From: Bacillota bacterium
Lineage (GTDB): Bacteria > Bacillota > Clostridia > Acetivibrionales > DTU013
Assembly: GCA_023415815.1 (NCBI GenBank)
Contig: JAEZJL010000004.1
Coordinates: forward strand, 1 to 33,689
Length of the DNA: 33,689 nucleotides
Direction: 5' to 3'
A program made the translations under genes and the position numbers. Positions 16,127 to 25,080 of this stretch are shown here, piece after piece. Every line of letters begins with the position of its first letter. Position 1 is the stretch's first letter. Below the pieces are notes generated by a model, which had not been told where the DNA came from, made no database searches, and was given only the letters and a program-made list of their open reading frames with translations.

Positions 16127-17545
16127 ATGATCAAGTTTGGAACAGGCGGCTGGAGAGCTTTGATAGGAGAAGAGTTTACGAAGGCAAACGTTCAGATATT
16201 GTCACAGGCCGTAGCAAACATGATAAAGGCCAGGGGAGTCGACGACGGCGGATTCGTTGTAGGCTATGACAGAAGGTTCCTGTCCGACAAGGCGGGCAGG
16301 TGGATCGCCGAGGTAATGGCCGGGAACGGGATAAAGGTTTTCTATATAGATAAGGTAGCTCCGACCCCCCTGGTGATGTTTACGGTAAAATGCCTTCTGG
16401 CGCATTTCGGCTGCGCCGTGACAGCCAGCCACAATCCGGCGGATTACAACGGGGTGAAGATATTTACAAGGGGGGGCAGAGATGCCTCCGAGGATATTAC
16501 CGCCGAAATAGAAGCTTTCGCAGCAAAGCTTTCCATAGCTGACGTGCAGACGACGGATTTTGAGCAGGGCCGTAAAATGGGCTCCATACTGTCTATCGAT
16601 CCCTTCAACGAGTATATAGATACCATTCTCAATATGATAGACATCGAGGCAATAAAGGGCAGAAGGCTGAAAATCGTGCTGGACCCCATGTTCGGCGTAT
16701 CCAAGACCTGCCTTCAGACGATTCTCATCACTGCCAGATGCGAGCTGATAGTCATCAACGACAGGCACGACACGCTCTTCGGCGGAAGGCTGCCCTCCCC
16801 GAGCACGCATACGCTGAACCAGCTGAGGAACATCGTCGTGGAAAGGGGATACGACATAGGCATCGGGACGGACGGCGATGCCGACCGTCTGGGAATTATC
16901 GACGAAAAGGGCGACTTCATACATCCGAACAGCATACTGGCGCTGCTGTACTATTATCTTCTCAAATATAAGAGCTGGAAGGGCGGGGTCGTAAGAAACC
17001 TTGCGACAACACACCTGCTGGATAAAATAGCGAAGGATTTCGGGGAGGAATGCTACGAGGTTCCGGTGGGCTTCAAGCATATCAGCTCAAAGATGGAGGA
17101 AAAGAACGCCCTTATCGGAGGGGAGAGCAGCGGAGGCCTCACAATCCGCGGCCATATCAGCGGGAAGGACGGCGTCTTTGCGGCAAGCCTTCTCGTAGAG
17201 CTTTTGAGCGTTACGGGCAAAAGCCTGTCGGAGCTGCTGGAGGAGATCCATGAACAATATGGATATTATTACATGGCGGAAAGCGACATCAGGTTTGACT
17301 CCTCCAGGAAGGCCGAAATCGTGAAGCGGCTTTTTGTGGACAGGGAGCTGCCTGAGCTTGGCTGCGAGGTTGAAAAGATCAGCTATAAGGACGGGCTGAA
17401 GATTTATTTCAGAAATGGAGGCTGGATCGTCGTAAGGTTTTCCGGGACGGAACCGCTGCTGCGTATTTTTGCCGAAATGGACAGCGAAGAGGCGGCGGCT
17501 GAGGTGAGCGGCAGGATGAAGGGGTTCCTGCGCCTGGGGGATTAG
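16127..17545 (+). CDS. Alpha-D-phosphohexomutase (phosphoglucomutase / phospho-GlcNAc mutase type)
   Basis: A 472-residue cytoplasmic mutase that moves phosphate between C1 and C6 of a hexose phosphate. All four active-site loops are present: phosphoserine loop TASHNP with Ser101, metal loop DGDADR (249-254), sugar-binding loop GGESSGG (331-337), and phosphate-binding RFSGTEP (437-443). The sugar loop is neither the GEMSGH of bacterial PMM/PGM nor the GEQSGH of GlmM, so substrate is not fixed by sequence. Next to a diacetylchitobiose phosphorylase, conversion of GlcNAc-1-phosphate to GlcNAc-6-phosphate is a sensible guess. The ATG at 16127 has GAGGTGG 7 bp upstream; an ATG two codons earlier touches that site. 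It is divergent from the transporter operon, and its stop overlaps the yesN-like gene by 4 bp on the opposite strand. Confidence 0.92.
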   Translation: MIKFGTGGWRALIGEEFTKANVQILSQAVANMIKARGVDDGGFVVGYDRRFLSDKAGRWIAEVMAGNGIKVFYIDKVAPTPLVMFTVKCLLAHFGCAVTASHNPADYNGVKIFTRGGRDASEDITAEIEAFAAKLSIADVQTTDFEQGRKMGSILSIDPFNEYIDTILNMIDIEAIKGRRLKIVLDPMFGVSKTCLQTILITARCELIVINDRHDTLFGGRLPSPSTHTLNQLRNIVVERGYDIGIGTDGDADRLGIIDEKGDFIHPNSILALLYYYLLKYKSWKGGVVRNLATTHLLDKIAKDFGEECYEVPVGFKHISSKMEEKNALIGGESSGGLTIRGHISGKDGVFAASLLVELLSVTGKSLSELLEEIHEQYGYYYMAESDIRFDSSRKAEIVKRLFVDRELPELGCEVEKISYKDGLKIYFRNGGWIVVRFSGTEPLLRIFAEMDSEEAAAEVSGRMKGFLRLGD

Positions 17546-18360
17546 CTTCCCTGCGCGCTGTTTTTGTACTCCATGGGGGTACAGCCGGCCACCTTTTTAA
17601 AGGTTTTGGTGAAGTAGGGTACGTCCGTAAACCCTACTTCACTTGCTATTTCGTATATTTTGTATTTGGGATTGAGAAGCAGCTTTTTTGCCTTTTCCAC
17701 CCTTATTTCATTCAATATGTTTATGAAATTGTCCCCGGTTTCCCTTTTAAGCAGCTTGCTCAAGTACCAGGTGCTCACGTAAATCTCGTCCGCCACGGTC
17801 TTCAGGCCGAGGTCCTTTGAGTAGTTCGCCTTCATGTATTCCAGCGCCTTGCCGACAAGATATTTCGGATTGTTGCCGCCGTCCTCGCCGCTCTGGCCTT
17901 TGCTTTCCGGCGCGGCTACCTCCAGGCCGTAGTATTCCTTGACCCTCTTCTCGAGATTTATTAATATTTCCTCTCTTGAGCGTTCCTTTTTTATTTCCTT
18001 CACGGCCTCGGTGATGGACAATATGAGGTCCTCTGTCTTGACCGGCTTGAGCAGGAATCTGAAAGCGCCCTGACGGATAGCCTCCTGGGCGTATTCAAAA
18101 TCCCTGAAGCCGGTGAGGATTATAAATTTGCAATCGCGCTTCAGGGCTTTGGCGCGGCTGATCATTTCCAGTCCGTCCAGGCCTGGCATGCGTATATCGG
18201 TGAATACCAGGTCGGCATTGGTGGCCTCCAGAAGGCTTATGCCCGAATTTCCGTCCTCCGCTTCACCGGCTATCAGGCAGCCCATGCTTTCCCAGTCTAT
18301 CGTTTTTTTTAGGCCTTCCCTTATGATCTCTTCATCGTCGATTATCAGGACTTTTATCAT
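17542..18360 (-). CDS. YesN-type response regulator, AraC-family DNA-binding output
   Basis: A 272-residue two-component regulator. Receiver (1-125): acidic residues at 9-10, phosphoacceptor Asp55 in FTDIRMPG, Thr in FIILTGF, and Lys in FLLKPVK. After a linker with a short coiled segment, the AraC-type double helix-turn-helix occupies about 168-268, with IYVSTWYLSKLLKRETGDNF and the second-helix signature IYEIASEVGFTDVPYFTKTF. It overlaps the kinase gene by 4 bp and would be its partner. Such pairs usually switch on nearby sugar transport and degradation genes, so the Lpl-type operon, the mutase, chbP and the lipoprotein gene at 20.3 kb are the candidate targets. Confidence 0.96.
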   Translation of the reverse strand: MIKVLIIDDEEIIREGLKKTIDWESMGCLIAGEAEDGNSGISLLEATNADLVFTDIRMPGLDGLEMISRAKALKRDCKFIILTGFRDFEYAQEAIRQGAFRFLLKPVKTEDLILSITEAVKEIKKERSREEILINLEKRVKEYYGLEVAAPESKGQSGEDGGNNPKYLVGKALEYMKANYSKDLGLKTVADEIYVSTWYLSKLLKRETGDNFINILNEIRVEKAKKLLLNPKYKIYEIASEVGFTDVPYFTKTFKKVAGCTPMEYKNSAQGS

Positions 18361-20162
18361 ACCGTTTCAGCCCCTTCCGGAAGAATGGCCGGCAGAATGA
18401 TCGCCACGGTGATCCCTTCGGCGATCCTGCTGGATATTGTGAGCCCATAAGCCTCTCCGTATAAAAGCCTTATCCTTTTATGGACATTGATGATGCCGAT
18501 ACTGGAGACGACGGCGATATCGCTTCCGGCATCGGAGTCCAGCGATTTTGAAAGGCTTTGCTGCAGCCTGTGGAGGGTGATTTCATCGATTCCTATCCCG
18601 TCGTCGTGTACGTTAATAAAAATTTTACCTTCATCCCGGGTAATTGTCAAATCGACGATTCCGTTTCCAACCTTCATTTCCAGCCCGTGATAGACTGCGT
18701 TTTCTATAATCGGCTGAATTATGAGCTTGGGAATGGTGCACTCCATGATGCCCTCGTCTATTTTCGTCACAAGGCTGATTTTTTTGCCGAAGCGCTTCTG
18801 CAGCAAGAGATAATAGTTGTTGATATATTCGATCTCCTTTCCGAGCGTTACGTAATTTTCGTTGTTCCTGTTCAGGTTGGCTTCGATTATGGAAGACAGG
18901 GCGGATACCATTTCGCTTATTTCATTCACGCCGTTGATTTTTGCCTTCCAGTTGATGGAATCCAGCGTATTGTAAAGGAAATGGGGATTTATCTGCGCCT
19001 GGAGTGCCTTTATCTCGGCGTCCTTCGTGGCGATTTGCTTTTTGTAGACCGTATTGATAAGATTTTTTATTTCGAGCGACATTTTGTTGAACGTGCTGTA
19101 AACGTAGCCGAATTCGTCGTAGCGCTCCTTTTCGATGGTAATGCCTATGGAGCCCTTTTCCACCTGACGCATTCTTTTGATGAGCAGGTTTAACGGCTTT
19201 ACGATATCCATATAGAAGAAGTTGACCAGTATGATGCATATGGGAAGCGTCGCCGCGCAAAGTATCAGGATAAGTTTGGCAATCTCGCGCACGTCCTTCA
19301 GCAGCACGTTGGAGGATATGGCCATCACCAGCTTCCAGTCGTCGGGCTGGATCGTGTCGTACAGGCAGTAGACTATGTCGTTTCCGGCATTAACCTCCTT
19401 CACCCTGGCGTTGGGAGTCGTCTTTATGAAGGAATCGAGGGACATACCGAAATTGACCTCGTAGGGCTTGTAGGAATACACCTCCTGCCCGCTGCTGCTC
19501 AGGAGACTTATGTTCTGCTTGGAATTTGAAATGTAGTTGTTCAATATCTCCGAAAGATACTGGTCGCTCACCTTGAAAATCAAAAGGCCCGCTTCCTGCT
19601 TGATTTCATTTATGTCGTATATGATTTTGGCTATGTATATGCCCGTAACCCTGCCGTTTTCATCCGATACGTACCAGACGGGCTTGCCGTTGCCCTTGCG
19701 GGCCCAGGCGTAAAGGTCGTCGATGTGGGAATAGCTGTCCGTGGTGGAGCCGAGGGACTTATTGACCTGGTATACCGTATTGCTTTTGGAAAACCGGACC
19801 AATATCTCGTTTATTTCACTTTTAAGAAAGAGATTCGACTGCAGATAATTTGTAAATTCGTTCTCGGCGATATAATTCATGCCGCCGTCCGACAGCCTCC
19901 TGCCGACATTGTAAATGGTATTGTCATACAGCATCTGGATGGAATACAGGCTGAGCTTTGTCATCCTGTCCGACAGGAGGTTGGTCAATTCCTTCGCGGA
20001 ATTCTGCATTTCCCTGATAGCCTTTTCCCTCATGGTATCGGCATAATTGCGGTATCCGAAGTAGCCGATGATCAACACTGGATATACTATGAATATAACC
20101 GCTATCAGCATTAATTTTGTTTTTATCGATATCCTGCGGTAAAAATCCACCAAAAATACCAC
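18357..20162 (-). CDS. YesM-type sensor histidine kinase
   Basis: A 601-residue membrane kinase. Order: TM1 (about 17-37), a large extracellular double-Cache-like sensor (about 40-290, with GKPVWYVSDENGRVTG and LYDTIQPDDWKLVM), TM2 (about 294-318), HAMP (about 319-370), the YesM/LytS-type kinase core with the phosphorylated His394 in ALQAQINPHFLYNTLDSINW, and an ATPase domain with IIQPIIENAVYHG and HDDGIGID. The GTG start at 20162 is the farthest start; a GGGG site sits 11 bp before it, so the exact start is uncertain by a few codons. It overlaps the regulator gene by 4 bp. A lone sugar-binding lipoprotein gene is divergent from it with only 139 bp between, which raises the possibility that the lipoprotein helps present the signal. 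Confidence 0.96.
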   Translation of the reverse strand: MVFLVDFYRRISIKTKLMLIAVIFIVYPVLIIGYFGYRNYADTMREKAIREMQNSAKELTNLLSDRMTKLSLYSIQMLYDNTIYNVGRRLSDGGMNYIAENEFTNYLQSNLFLKSEINEILVRFSKSNTVYQVNKSLGSTTDSYSHIDDLYAWARKGNGKPVWYVSDENGRVTGIYIAKIIYDINEIKQEAGLLIFKVSDQYLSEILNNYISNSKQNISLLSSSGQEVYSYKPYEVNFGMSLDSFIKTTPNARVKEVNAGNDIVYCLYDTIQPDDWKLVMAISSNVLLKDVREIAKLILILCAATLPICIILVNFFYMDIVKPLNLLIKRMRQVEKGSIGITIEKERYDEFGYVYSTFNKMSLEIKNLINTVYKKQIATKDAEIKALQAQINPHFLYNTLDSINWKAKINGVNEISEMVSALSSIIEANLNRNNENYVTLGKEIEYINNYYLLLQKRFGKKISLVTKIDEGIMECTIPKLIIQPIIENAVYHGLEMKVGNGIVDLTITRDEGKIFINVHDDGIGIDEITLHRLQQSLSKSLDSDAGSDIAVVSSIGIINVHKRIRLLYGEAYGLTISSRIAEGITVAIILPAILPEGAETV

Positions 20163-20251
20163 TTGATCAATGTCCCCTCAAATCAGAATCACGGCTAGCA
20201 TTAATTATATTATATATCATAATCGGACACTATTTGTCACCAATAACTCAC

Positions 20252-20279
20252 TTGATTTTTCCACAGTACGTTTTATAAT
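20252..20279 (+). promoter_or_regulatory. SigA-type promoter of the orphan binding-protein gene
   Basis: TTGATT (20252-20257), 16-nt spacer, perfect TATAAT (20274-20279). The predicted transcript starts close to the AGGAGG site, giving a very short leader. On the opposite strand, AT-rich sequence around 20205-20245 probably carries the kinase promoter, but I cannot pick one with confidence. Confidence 0.5.
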
Positions 20280-20301
20280 GAATACTAGGAGGATTTGCCA
20301 C

Positions 20302-21603
20302 ATGAAAAGGACGCTTCGGGTTATTTCGTTGATACTTCTGCTTGCAGCCGCGGCTTTCCCGCTCACAGGCTGTACCGGGGGTGCAGCGGTTGAGGATTAC
20401 GCTTCGCCTGATTCGGGATCTTCGCTGCCGGGTGCGGATGAGCAGGAGACCATCAGGGTGGCCAGTACCTTTACAGGCTCGGACCCCTATACTGCGGTAT
20501 GGCAGCAGGTATTGAAGGACTTTCAGGCCCGGTTTCCGGAGATCAAGGTAATCGACGAGGCCACCGGGGCGGGCGGAGACGTGTTTAAAACCAAGGTTAA
20601 CACCGACTTTGCCTCCGGGTACGAGCCGGATGTGACCTATGGCTTCAACGGCGCGCTCGGAAAGCCCATCGTCGACACCGGAAAGGTCATCACCTGGGAG
20701 GACGAGCTTAAGGCGGACCCTGCCTGGGCGGCTGATTTCAAGCCCGAATTCCTTGAGATGTGCAAGTATGACGGGAAAATATATGCGCTGCCCTTTCTCG
20801 GCTTTTTCGAAGGGATGTGGGTAAACAAGGATCTGTTCCACGACAACGGCCTTGAAATCCCAAAGACCTATGAGGACATCATCGCGGCAATACCGGTTTT
20901 CAACGAGAAAAACATAACACCCATTGCCTGCGCCTTCTCGGATGAGCCTCATTATATCATTGAAACCTTTATACTTTCCATGGGCGGCAAGGACGGACAC
21001 GCCAGGCCTTTTGACCCTACCTGGGCCCCGGCCCTGAAGCTTATCGGAGATCTCTACGACAGGGGGGCCTTCTCGAAGGACGCCCTCACCATAAAGCAGG
21101 GCTCGTGCGTCGAGCTTTTCGCCGATAAAAAGGCGGCGATGCTGATCTCGGGCTCCTGGTCGCGCGGAAAGTTCAGGGATTACAACAACACGGTCGTCAT
21201 ACCGCTTCCGACAGTCCCCGGCGGCAGGGCCAATCCCACGGATATTATCGGCGGAACCGGGACCGGATGGTACCTGGTCGGCGAGCTGAACGACAAGAAA
21301 AACGGCGCGGGCATGAAGTTCATCAAATATATGACGCAGCCCGAGGTCGTCGGTAAATTTGCCGCGACGGCCGGGGTATCCTGCATCAATTACGAGGCCG
21401 GGGCGAGAACGCCTACGGAGCAGAGCGAAATAGACCTGATCAACAATGCGGCTTCGATCAGCGGAGCGGTGGGCGACGCGATGGGCCAGGAGGTTTTCGG
21501 CGCCATCTGGCATGGCCTGTCCTACGTAGTGACCGGCGCGAAGACTCCCGAGCAGGTGCTGGACGAAGCGGAAAAGCTGGTCAAGAAGTACAGGGTGCCG
21601 TAA
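20302..21603 (+). CDS. Orphan sugar-binding lipoprotein (ABC solute-binding family 1)
   Basis: A 433-residue extracellular lipoprotein: signal peptide with lipobox LTGC, lipidated Cys24, an acidic Ser/Gly linker, then a family 1 (COG1653) solute-binding fold. Typical segments are IRVASTFTGSDPYTAVWQQV, FQARFPEIKV, DVTYGF, ALPFLGFFEGMWVNKDLF and MLISGSW, where the aromatic residues usually line the sugar site. The ATG at 20302 has TAGGAGG 9 bp upstream; the longer open frame has no ribosome site and would bury the signal peptide. No permease gene is next to it, and it belongs to a different subfamily from the DUF3502 lipoprotein 7 kb away. It is divergent from the YesM-type kinase, so it may be a second binding protein for the same transporter or an accessory sensor. 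Confidence 0.93.
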   Translation: MKRTLRVISLILLLAAAAFPLTGCTGGAAVEDYASPDSGSSLPGADEQETIRVASTFTGSDPYTAVWQQVLKDFQARFPEIKVIDEATGAGGDVFKTKVNTDFASGYEPDVTYGFNGALGKPIVDTGKVITWEDELKADPAWAADFKPEFLEMCKYDGKIYALPFLGFFEGMWVNKDLFHDNGLEIPKTYEDIIAAIPVFNEKNITPIACAFSDEPHYIIETFILSMGGKDGHARPFDPTWAPALKLIGDLYDRGAFSKDALTIKQGSCVELFADKKAAMLISGSWSRGKFRDYNNTVVIPLPTVPGGRANPTDIIGGTGTGWYLVGELNDKKNGAGMKFIKYMTQPEVVGKFAATAGVSCINYEAGARTPTEQSEIDLINNAASISGAVGDAMGQEVFGAIWHGLSYVVTGAKTPEQVLDEAEKLVKKYRVP

Positions 21604-21661
21604 AAGTCGCCGCTGCAAAGAATATTTCACCGGTTAACTGTATACGGGCTTTCTTTGTCCC

Positions 21662-21690
21662 TTGACATGCCTGTGCAATTACTATAGAAT
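21662..21690 (+). promoter_or_regulatory. SigA-type promoter of the valS T-box unit
   Basis: Perfect TTGACA (21662-21667), 17-nt spacer, TAGAAT (21685-21690, five of six). It directly precedes the T-box leader. Confidence 0.75.
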
Positions 21691-21696
21691 TTTTAT

Positions 21697-21943
21697 AAAT
21701 TGAAAGAATAAAGCGATGAGCGGGAGGAGTAGGCGGAGTAATCCGGAAGAGAGGAAGGTCCTTAGGCTGCGAGACTTTCCGGGATGAAACCGGCGAAGGT
21801 TGCCTGCGAGCTCTGCATGAACTGCAGCGGATAAGAGCCGTTATCTTCTTAAAGCAGCCCCGACCTTGCAGGAAGGGGAATTTTGGTGGTACCGCGGAGC
21901 AACCCTTCGTCCGAATAATTGTTCAGACGCAAGGGGTTTTTAA
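21697..21943 (+). promoter_or_regulatory. T-box leader (valine) with attenuator
   Basis: A tRNA-sensing leader RNA. The T-box core TGGTGGTACCGCGG is at 21884-21897; its UGGU would pair with the ACCA end of tRNA(Val). Stem I is visible around 21715-21805, with AGTA and GAGAG motifs on the 5' side. GTT at 21799-21801 sits where the specifier codon is expected and codes for valine. The competing terminator uses ACCCTTCGTC (21902-21911) and GACGCAAGGGGT (21926-21937) plus a five-T run. Uncharged tRNA(Val) should favour read-through into the membrane-protein gene and valS. Confidence 0.93.
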
Positions 21944-21958
21944 TGAGAGGAGTTTTTT

Positions 21959-22201
21959 ATGCTGATTTACAAAATAGTGGGTTTTGCATTTTTGATCGCC
22001 GGGTTTGGTATGGTGTACGGGGCGAAGAGCCTGGTGAAAAGGTACGGGATGGACAAAAAGGTGAACTGCAGCTTTGAGGGAGAGATGACCGAGGAGGAAG
22101 TTCAGAATTACAAGCTTACAAGGGCCTCGGTGAATGTAAAAATGCTGGGTCTGCTGGTGTCGGTGCCCGGGCTTGTGCTTATCGTTCTGGCTTTTAAATA
22201 A
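21959..22201 (+). CDS. Small membrane protein between T-box and valS
   Basis: An 80-residue protein with two predicted membrane helices (about 4-22 and 61-78) and a charged, Lys/Glu-rich segment between them (KRYGMDKKV and EMTEEEVQNYK). The ATG has GAGAGGAG 6 bp upstream, and the gene is the first cistron after the T-box attenuator, 63 bp before valS. It is therefore real and valine-tRNA controlled unless valS has another promoter. I recognise no named family and assign no function. The topology would put both ends on the same side of the membrane. Confidence 0.8.
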   Translation: MLIYKIVGFAFLIAGFGMVYGAKSLVKRYGMDKKVNCSFEGEMTEEEVQNYKLTRASVNVKMLGLLVSVPGLVLIVLAFK

Positions 22202-22264
22202 AATCGTTTTGCGGCTTAAATATATTGTATGCAGTATAGGCTGAATTAATTAGGAGGAATCAAA

Positions 22265-24913
22265 ATGGACGAAAACAGGAACCTGGCCAAGACCTACGAT
22301 CCGGGCCAGGTTGAGGACAGGCTGTATAAGAACTGGACGGAAAAGGGCTATTTCCATGCCGTGCCCGATAGCGGCAAAAAGCCTTTCACAATAGTCATAC
22401 CCCCACCGAACATCACCGGCCAGCTGCACATGGGGCACGCCCTGGACAACACCCTCCAGGACATACTGATACGCTGGAAGAGGATGCAGGGCTACAGCGC
22501 TCTCTGGCTGCCCGGCACCGACCACGCCAGCATTGCGACGGAGGCCAAAATAGTCGAGGCCATGGCAAAGGAAGGCCTGACAAAGGATATGCTGGGCAGG
22601 GAGAAATTCCTTGAAAGAGCGTGGGAATGGAAAAAGGTCTACGGCGGCAGGATTGTGGAGCAGCTTAAGAAGCTGGGGAGCTCCTGCGACTGGGAGCGCG
22701 AGAGGTTCACCATGGACGAGGGCCTTTCCGAAGCGGTCAGGGAGGTATTTCTCAGGCTCTACAAAAAAGGCCTCATCTACAGGGGCGAAAGGATCATAAA
22801 CTGGTGCCCGCGCTGCAGCACTTCGATCTCCGACGCAGAGGTCGAGTATGAGGAGAAGGAAGGCAGCTTCTGGCATATCAAATACCCAGTCAAGGACAGC
22901 GGCGAGTTCATCGTCGTCGCCACCACCAGGCCCGAGACGATGCTGGGTGATACCGCCGTTGCGGTAAATCCGGAGGATCCCAGATACGCCCATCTTGTCG
23001 GAAAGACCGTTGTGCTTCCGCTTATGGACAGGGAAATACCGATAATCGCCGACAGCTATGTTGACAAGGAATTCGGCACGGGCGCCGTCAAGATCACTCC
23101 CGCACACGACCCCAACGACTTCGAGGTCGGCCTGAGGCACAATCTGCCGCAGATAAGGGTTATGGACGACAGCGCGCATATGAACGAGTATGCGGGCAGG
23201 TATGCGGGGCTTGAAAGATACGAGGCAAGGAAGAGTATTGTCGAGGACCTGAAAAATCTCGGCCTGCTGCTGAAAACCGAAGCCCATACCCACAATGTCG
23301 GGACCTGCTACAGGTGCAGCACCGTGATAGAGCCGATCATCTCAAAGCAGTGGTTTGTAAAAATGAAGCCCCTGGCGGAGCCAGCTATTGAGGTTGTCCG
23401 CGACGGCACTATAAAATTCGTGCCCGAGAGGTTTTCAAAGATATATTTCAACTGGATGGAGAATATTCAGGACTGGTGCATCTCCAGGCAGCTCTGGTGG
23501 GGCCACAGGATACCGGCGTATTACTGCCTGAACTGCGGGAATATGATGGTCGATCGCGACATCCCCGACATATGCCCGAACTGCGGCAGCGCAAGGATAG
23601 AGCAGGACCCCGACACGCTGGACACCTGGTTCAGCTCGGCCCTCTGGCCCTTCTCGACGCTGGGCTGGCCCCAAAATACCGAAGATTTGAAATACTACTA
23701 CCCGACGGACGTGCTGGTGACAGGCTACGATATCATATTCTTCTGGGTCGCGAGGATGATTTTCTCGGGCGTGGAGCAGATGGGCCGCGAGCCTTTTAAA
23801 TACGTATTCATACACGGTATCGTCAGGGACGCGCAGGGCAGGAAGATGAGCAAATCCCTGGGCAACGGCATAGACCCGCTCGAGGTAATCGGTCAGTACG
23901 GGACGGACGCCCTGCGGTTCGCGCTGACAATAGGCAATTCACCCGGAAACGACCTCAGATTTTCCACCGAAAAGGTAGAGTCCAGCAGGAACTTTGCGAA
24001 TAAGATATGGAACGCCTCAAGATTCGTCCTGATGAACTTTGACGAGGACATGGACCTCACAAAAGCCGACAGCGCCGGATTTACGGCAGCCGACCGGTGG
24101 ATTCTCAGCAGAGTGAACTCCATAACGCGCGAAATGACCGAAAACCTGGACAGGTTCGAGACGGGAGTTGCACTCCAGAAGATATATGAATTCATATGGG
24201 AGGAATTCTGCGACTGGTATATAGAGCTGGTCAAGCCCAGGCTGTACGACAGGGAGGACGCGACCAGGCTTGAGGCGCAATATGTATTGAATTACGTGCT
24301 CGGGACCTCGATGAAGCTGCTGCATCCTTATATGCCCTTCATCACGGAGGAGATATATCTCCACCTGGTGAACGGCGACGAGAGCATCATGATATCGAGT
24401 TGGCCCGAATACAGGGAGGATTACAATTTCCCCGAAGATGAAAAGCAAATGGCTCTCATTATGGACGCCGTCAAGAGCATAAGAAACATCCGGTCGGAGA
24501 TGAATGTCCCTCCGTCCAGAAAGACAAAGATAATATTTGTGGCGGGACCGGAGCAGGTTGGCGTCCTGAAGGCCTCGGGCAGATTTTTCGAACGGCTTGC
24601 CGGGGCCTCGGAAATATCCGTGCAGGAGGACAAGGCCGGCATTTCACCCGATGCGGTTGCCGCTATCGTGGCAGGCGCCGAGATTTACATCCCGCTCGAA
24701 GATCTGATAGATATCGATAAGGAGATCGAGAGACTGGTCAGGGAGAAGACCAATCTTGAAAAGGAGCTGGAGAGAGTGGGCAGCAAGCTTGGAAACGCAG
24801 GCTTTACGGCAAAGGCTCCGGTAAAGGTCATCGAAGAGGAAAAGGCCAAGCAGGCAAAGTATGGGGAAATGTATGAGAAGGTCCTTGAAAGGCTCAAGGC
24901 CCTGCAAAAATAA
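22265..24913 (+). CDS. valS: Valyl-tRNA synthetase
   Basis: An 882-residue class I synthetase, normal length for bacterial ValRS. It charges tRNA(Val) with valine in the cytoplasm. HIGH-type motif HMGH is at 55-58 within PPPNITGQLHMGH, and KMSKS at 527-531. The editing domain lies in about 180-340, with TTRPETMLGDTAVAVNP. Two Cys pairs after the start of the insertions (WCPRC near 181 and YCLNC with ICPNC near 420-440) suggest zinc sites. The C-terminal tail (about 815-880) is a coiled coil rich in Lys and Glu, as in other ValRS. AGGAGG is 7 bp before the ATG. It is the second gene after the T-box leader, and a strong hairpin terminator follows 89 bp after the stop. Confidence 0.98.
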   Translation: MDENRNLAKTYDPGQVEDRLYKNWTEKGYFHAVPDSGKKPFTIVIPPPNITGQLHMGHALDNTLQDILIRWKRMQGYSALWLPGTDHASIATEAKIVEAMAKEGLTKDMLGREKFLERAWEWKKVYGGRIVEQLKKLGSSCDWERERFTMDEGLSEAVREVFLRLYKKGLIYRGERIINWCPRCSTSISDAEVEYEEKEGSFWHIKYPVKDSGEFIVVATTRPETMLGDTAVAVNPEDPRYAHLVGKTVVLPLMDREIPIIADSYVDKEFGTGAVKITPAHDPNDFEVGLRHNLPQIRVMDDSAHMNEYAGRYAGLERYEARKSIVEDLKNLGLLLKTEAHTHNVGTCYRCSTVIEPIISKQWFVKMKPLAEPAIEVVRDGTIKFVPERFSKIYFNWMENIQDWCISRQLWWGHRIPAYYCLNCGNMMVDRDIPDICPNCGSARIEQDPDTLDTWFSSALWPFSTLGWPQNTEDLKYYYPTDVLVTGYDIIFFWVARMIFSGVEQMGREPFKYVFIHGIVRDAQGRKMSKSLGNGIDPLEVIGQYGTDALRFALTIGNSPGNDLRFSTEKVESSRNFANKIWNASRFVLMNFDEDMDLTKADSAGFTAADRWILSRVNSITREMTENLDRFETGVALQKIYEFIWEEFCDWYIELVKPRLYDREDATRLEAQYVLNYVLGTSMKLLHPYMPFITEEIYLHLVNGDESIMISSWPEYREDYNFPEDEKQMALIMDAVKSIRNIRSEMNVPPSRKTKIIFVAGPEQVGVLKASGRFFERLAGASEISVQEDKAGISPDAVAAIVAGAEIYIPLEDLIDIDKEIERLVREKTNLEKELERVGSKLGNAGFTAKAPVKVIEEEKAKQAKYGEMYEKVLERLKALQK

Positions 24914-25002
24914 TATTGATATTGCAGGATTTCAAATTGCTGCTTGCATTTTCATTTTTTCTGTGGTAGTATTACTATAAGATTTTTTAGTATTTAGCGT
25001 TG

Positions 25003-25047
25003 AAGCTTTTCGGAAAAGGCGTCGGATGCCTTTCTGGAAAGCTTTTT
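25003..25047 (+). terminator. Intrinsic terminator between valS and the radical SAM gene
   Basis: Long arms 25003-25020 and 25028-25044 pair with only a few mismatches around a 7-nt loop, followed by five T. It probably ends the valS transcript. Because a TATAAG lies at 24976-24981, it could instead be an attenuator in the radical SAM gene's leader. Confidence 0.75.
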
Positions 25048-25080
25048 GTTTTATCCGGGTTTTTTAAGGAGGTAAGGCTT

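Noticed and set aside
20248..21630. A 460-codon open frame on the minus strand
   Set aside because: It is antisense to the sugar-binding lipoprotein, has no family signature and low-complexity Arg/Gly/Leu composition.
22250..23293. A 347-codon open frame on the minus strand
   Set aside because: It is antisense to the N-terminal half of valS and shows no protein family features.
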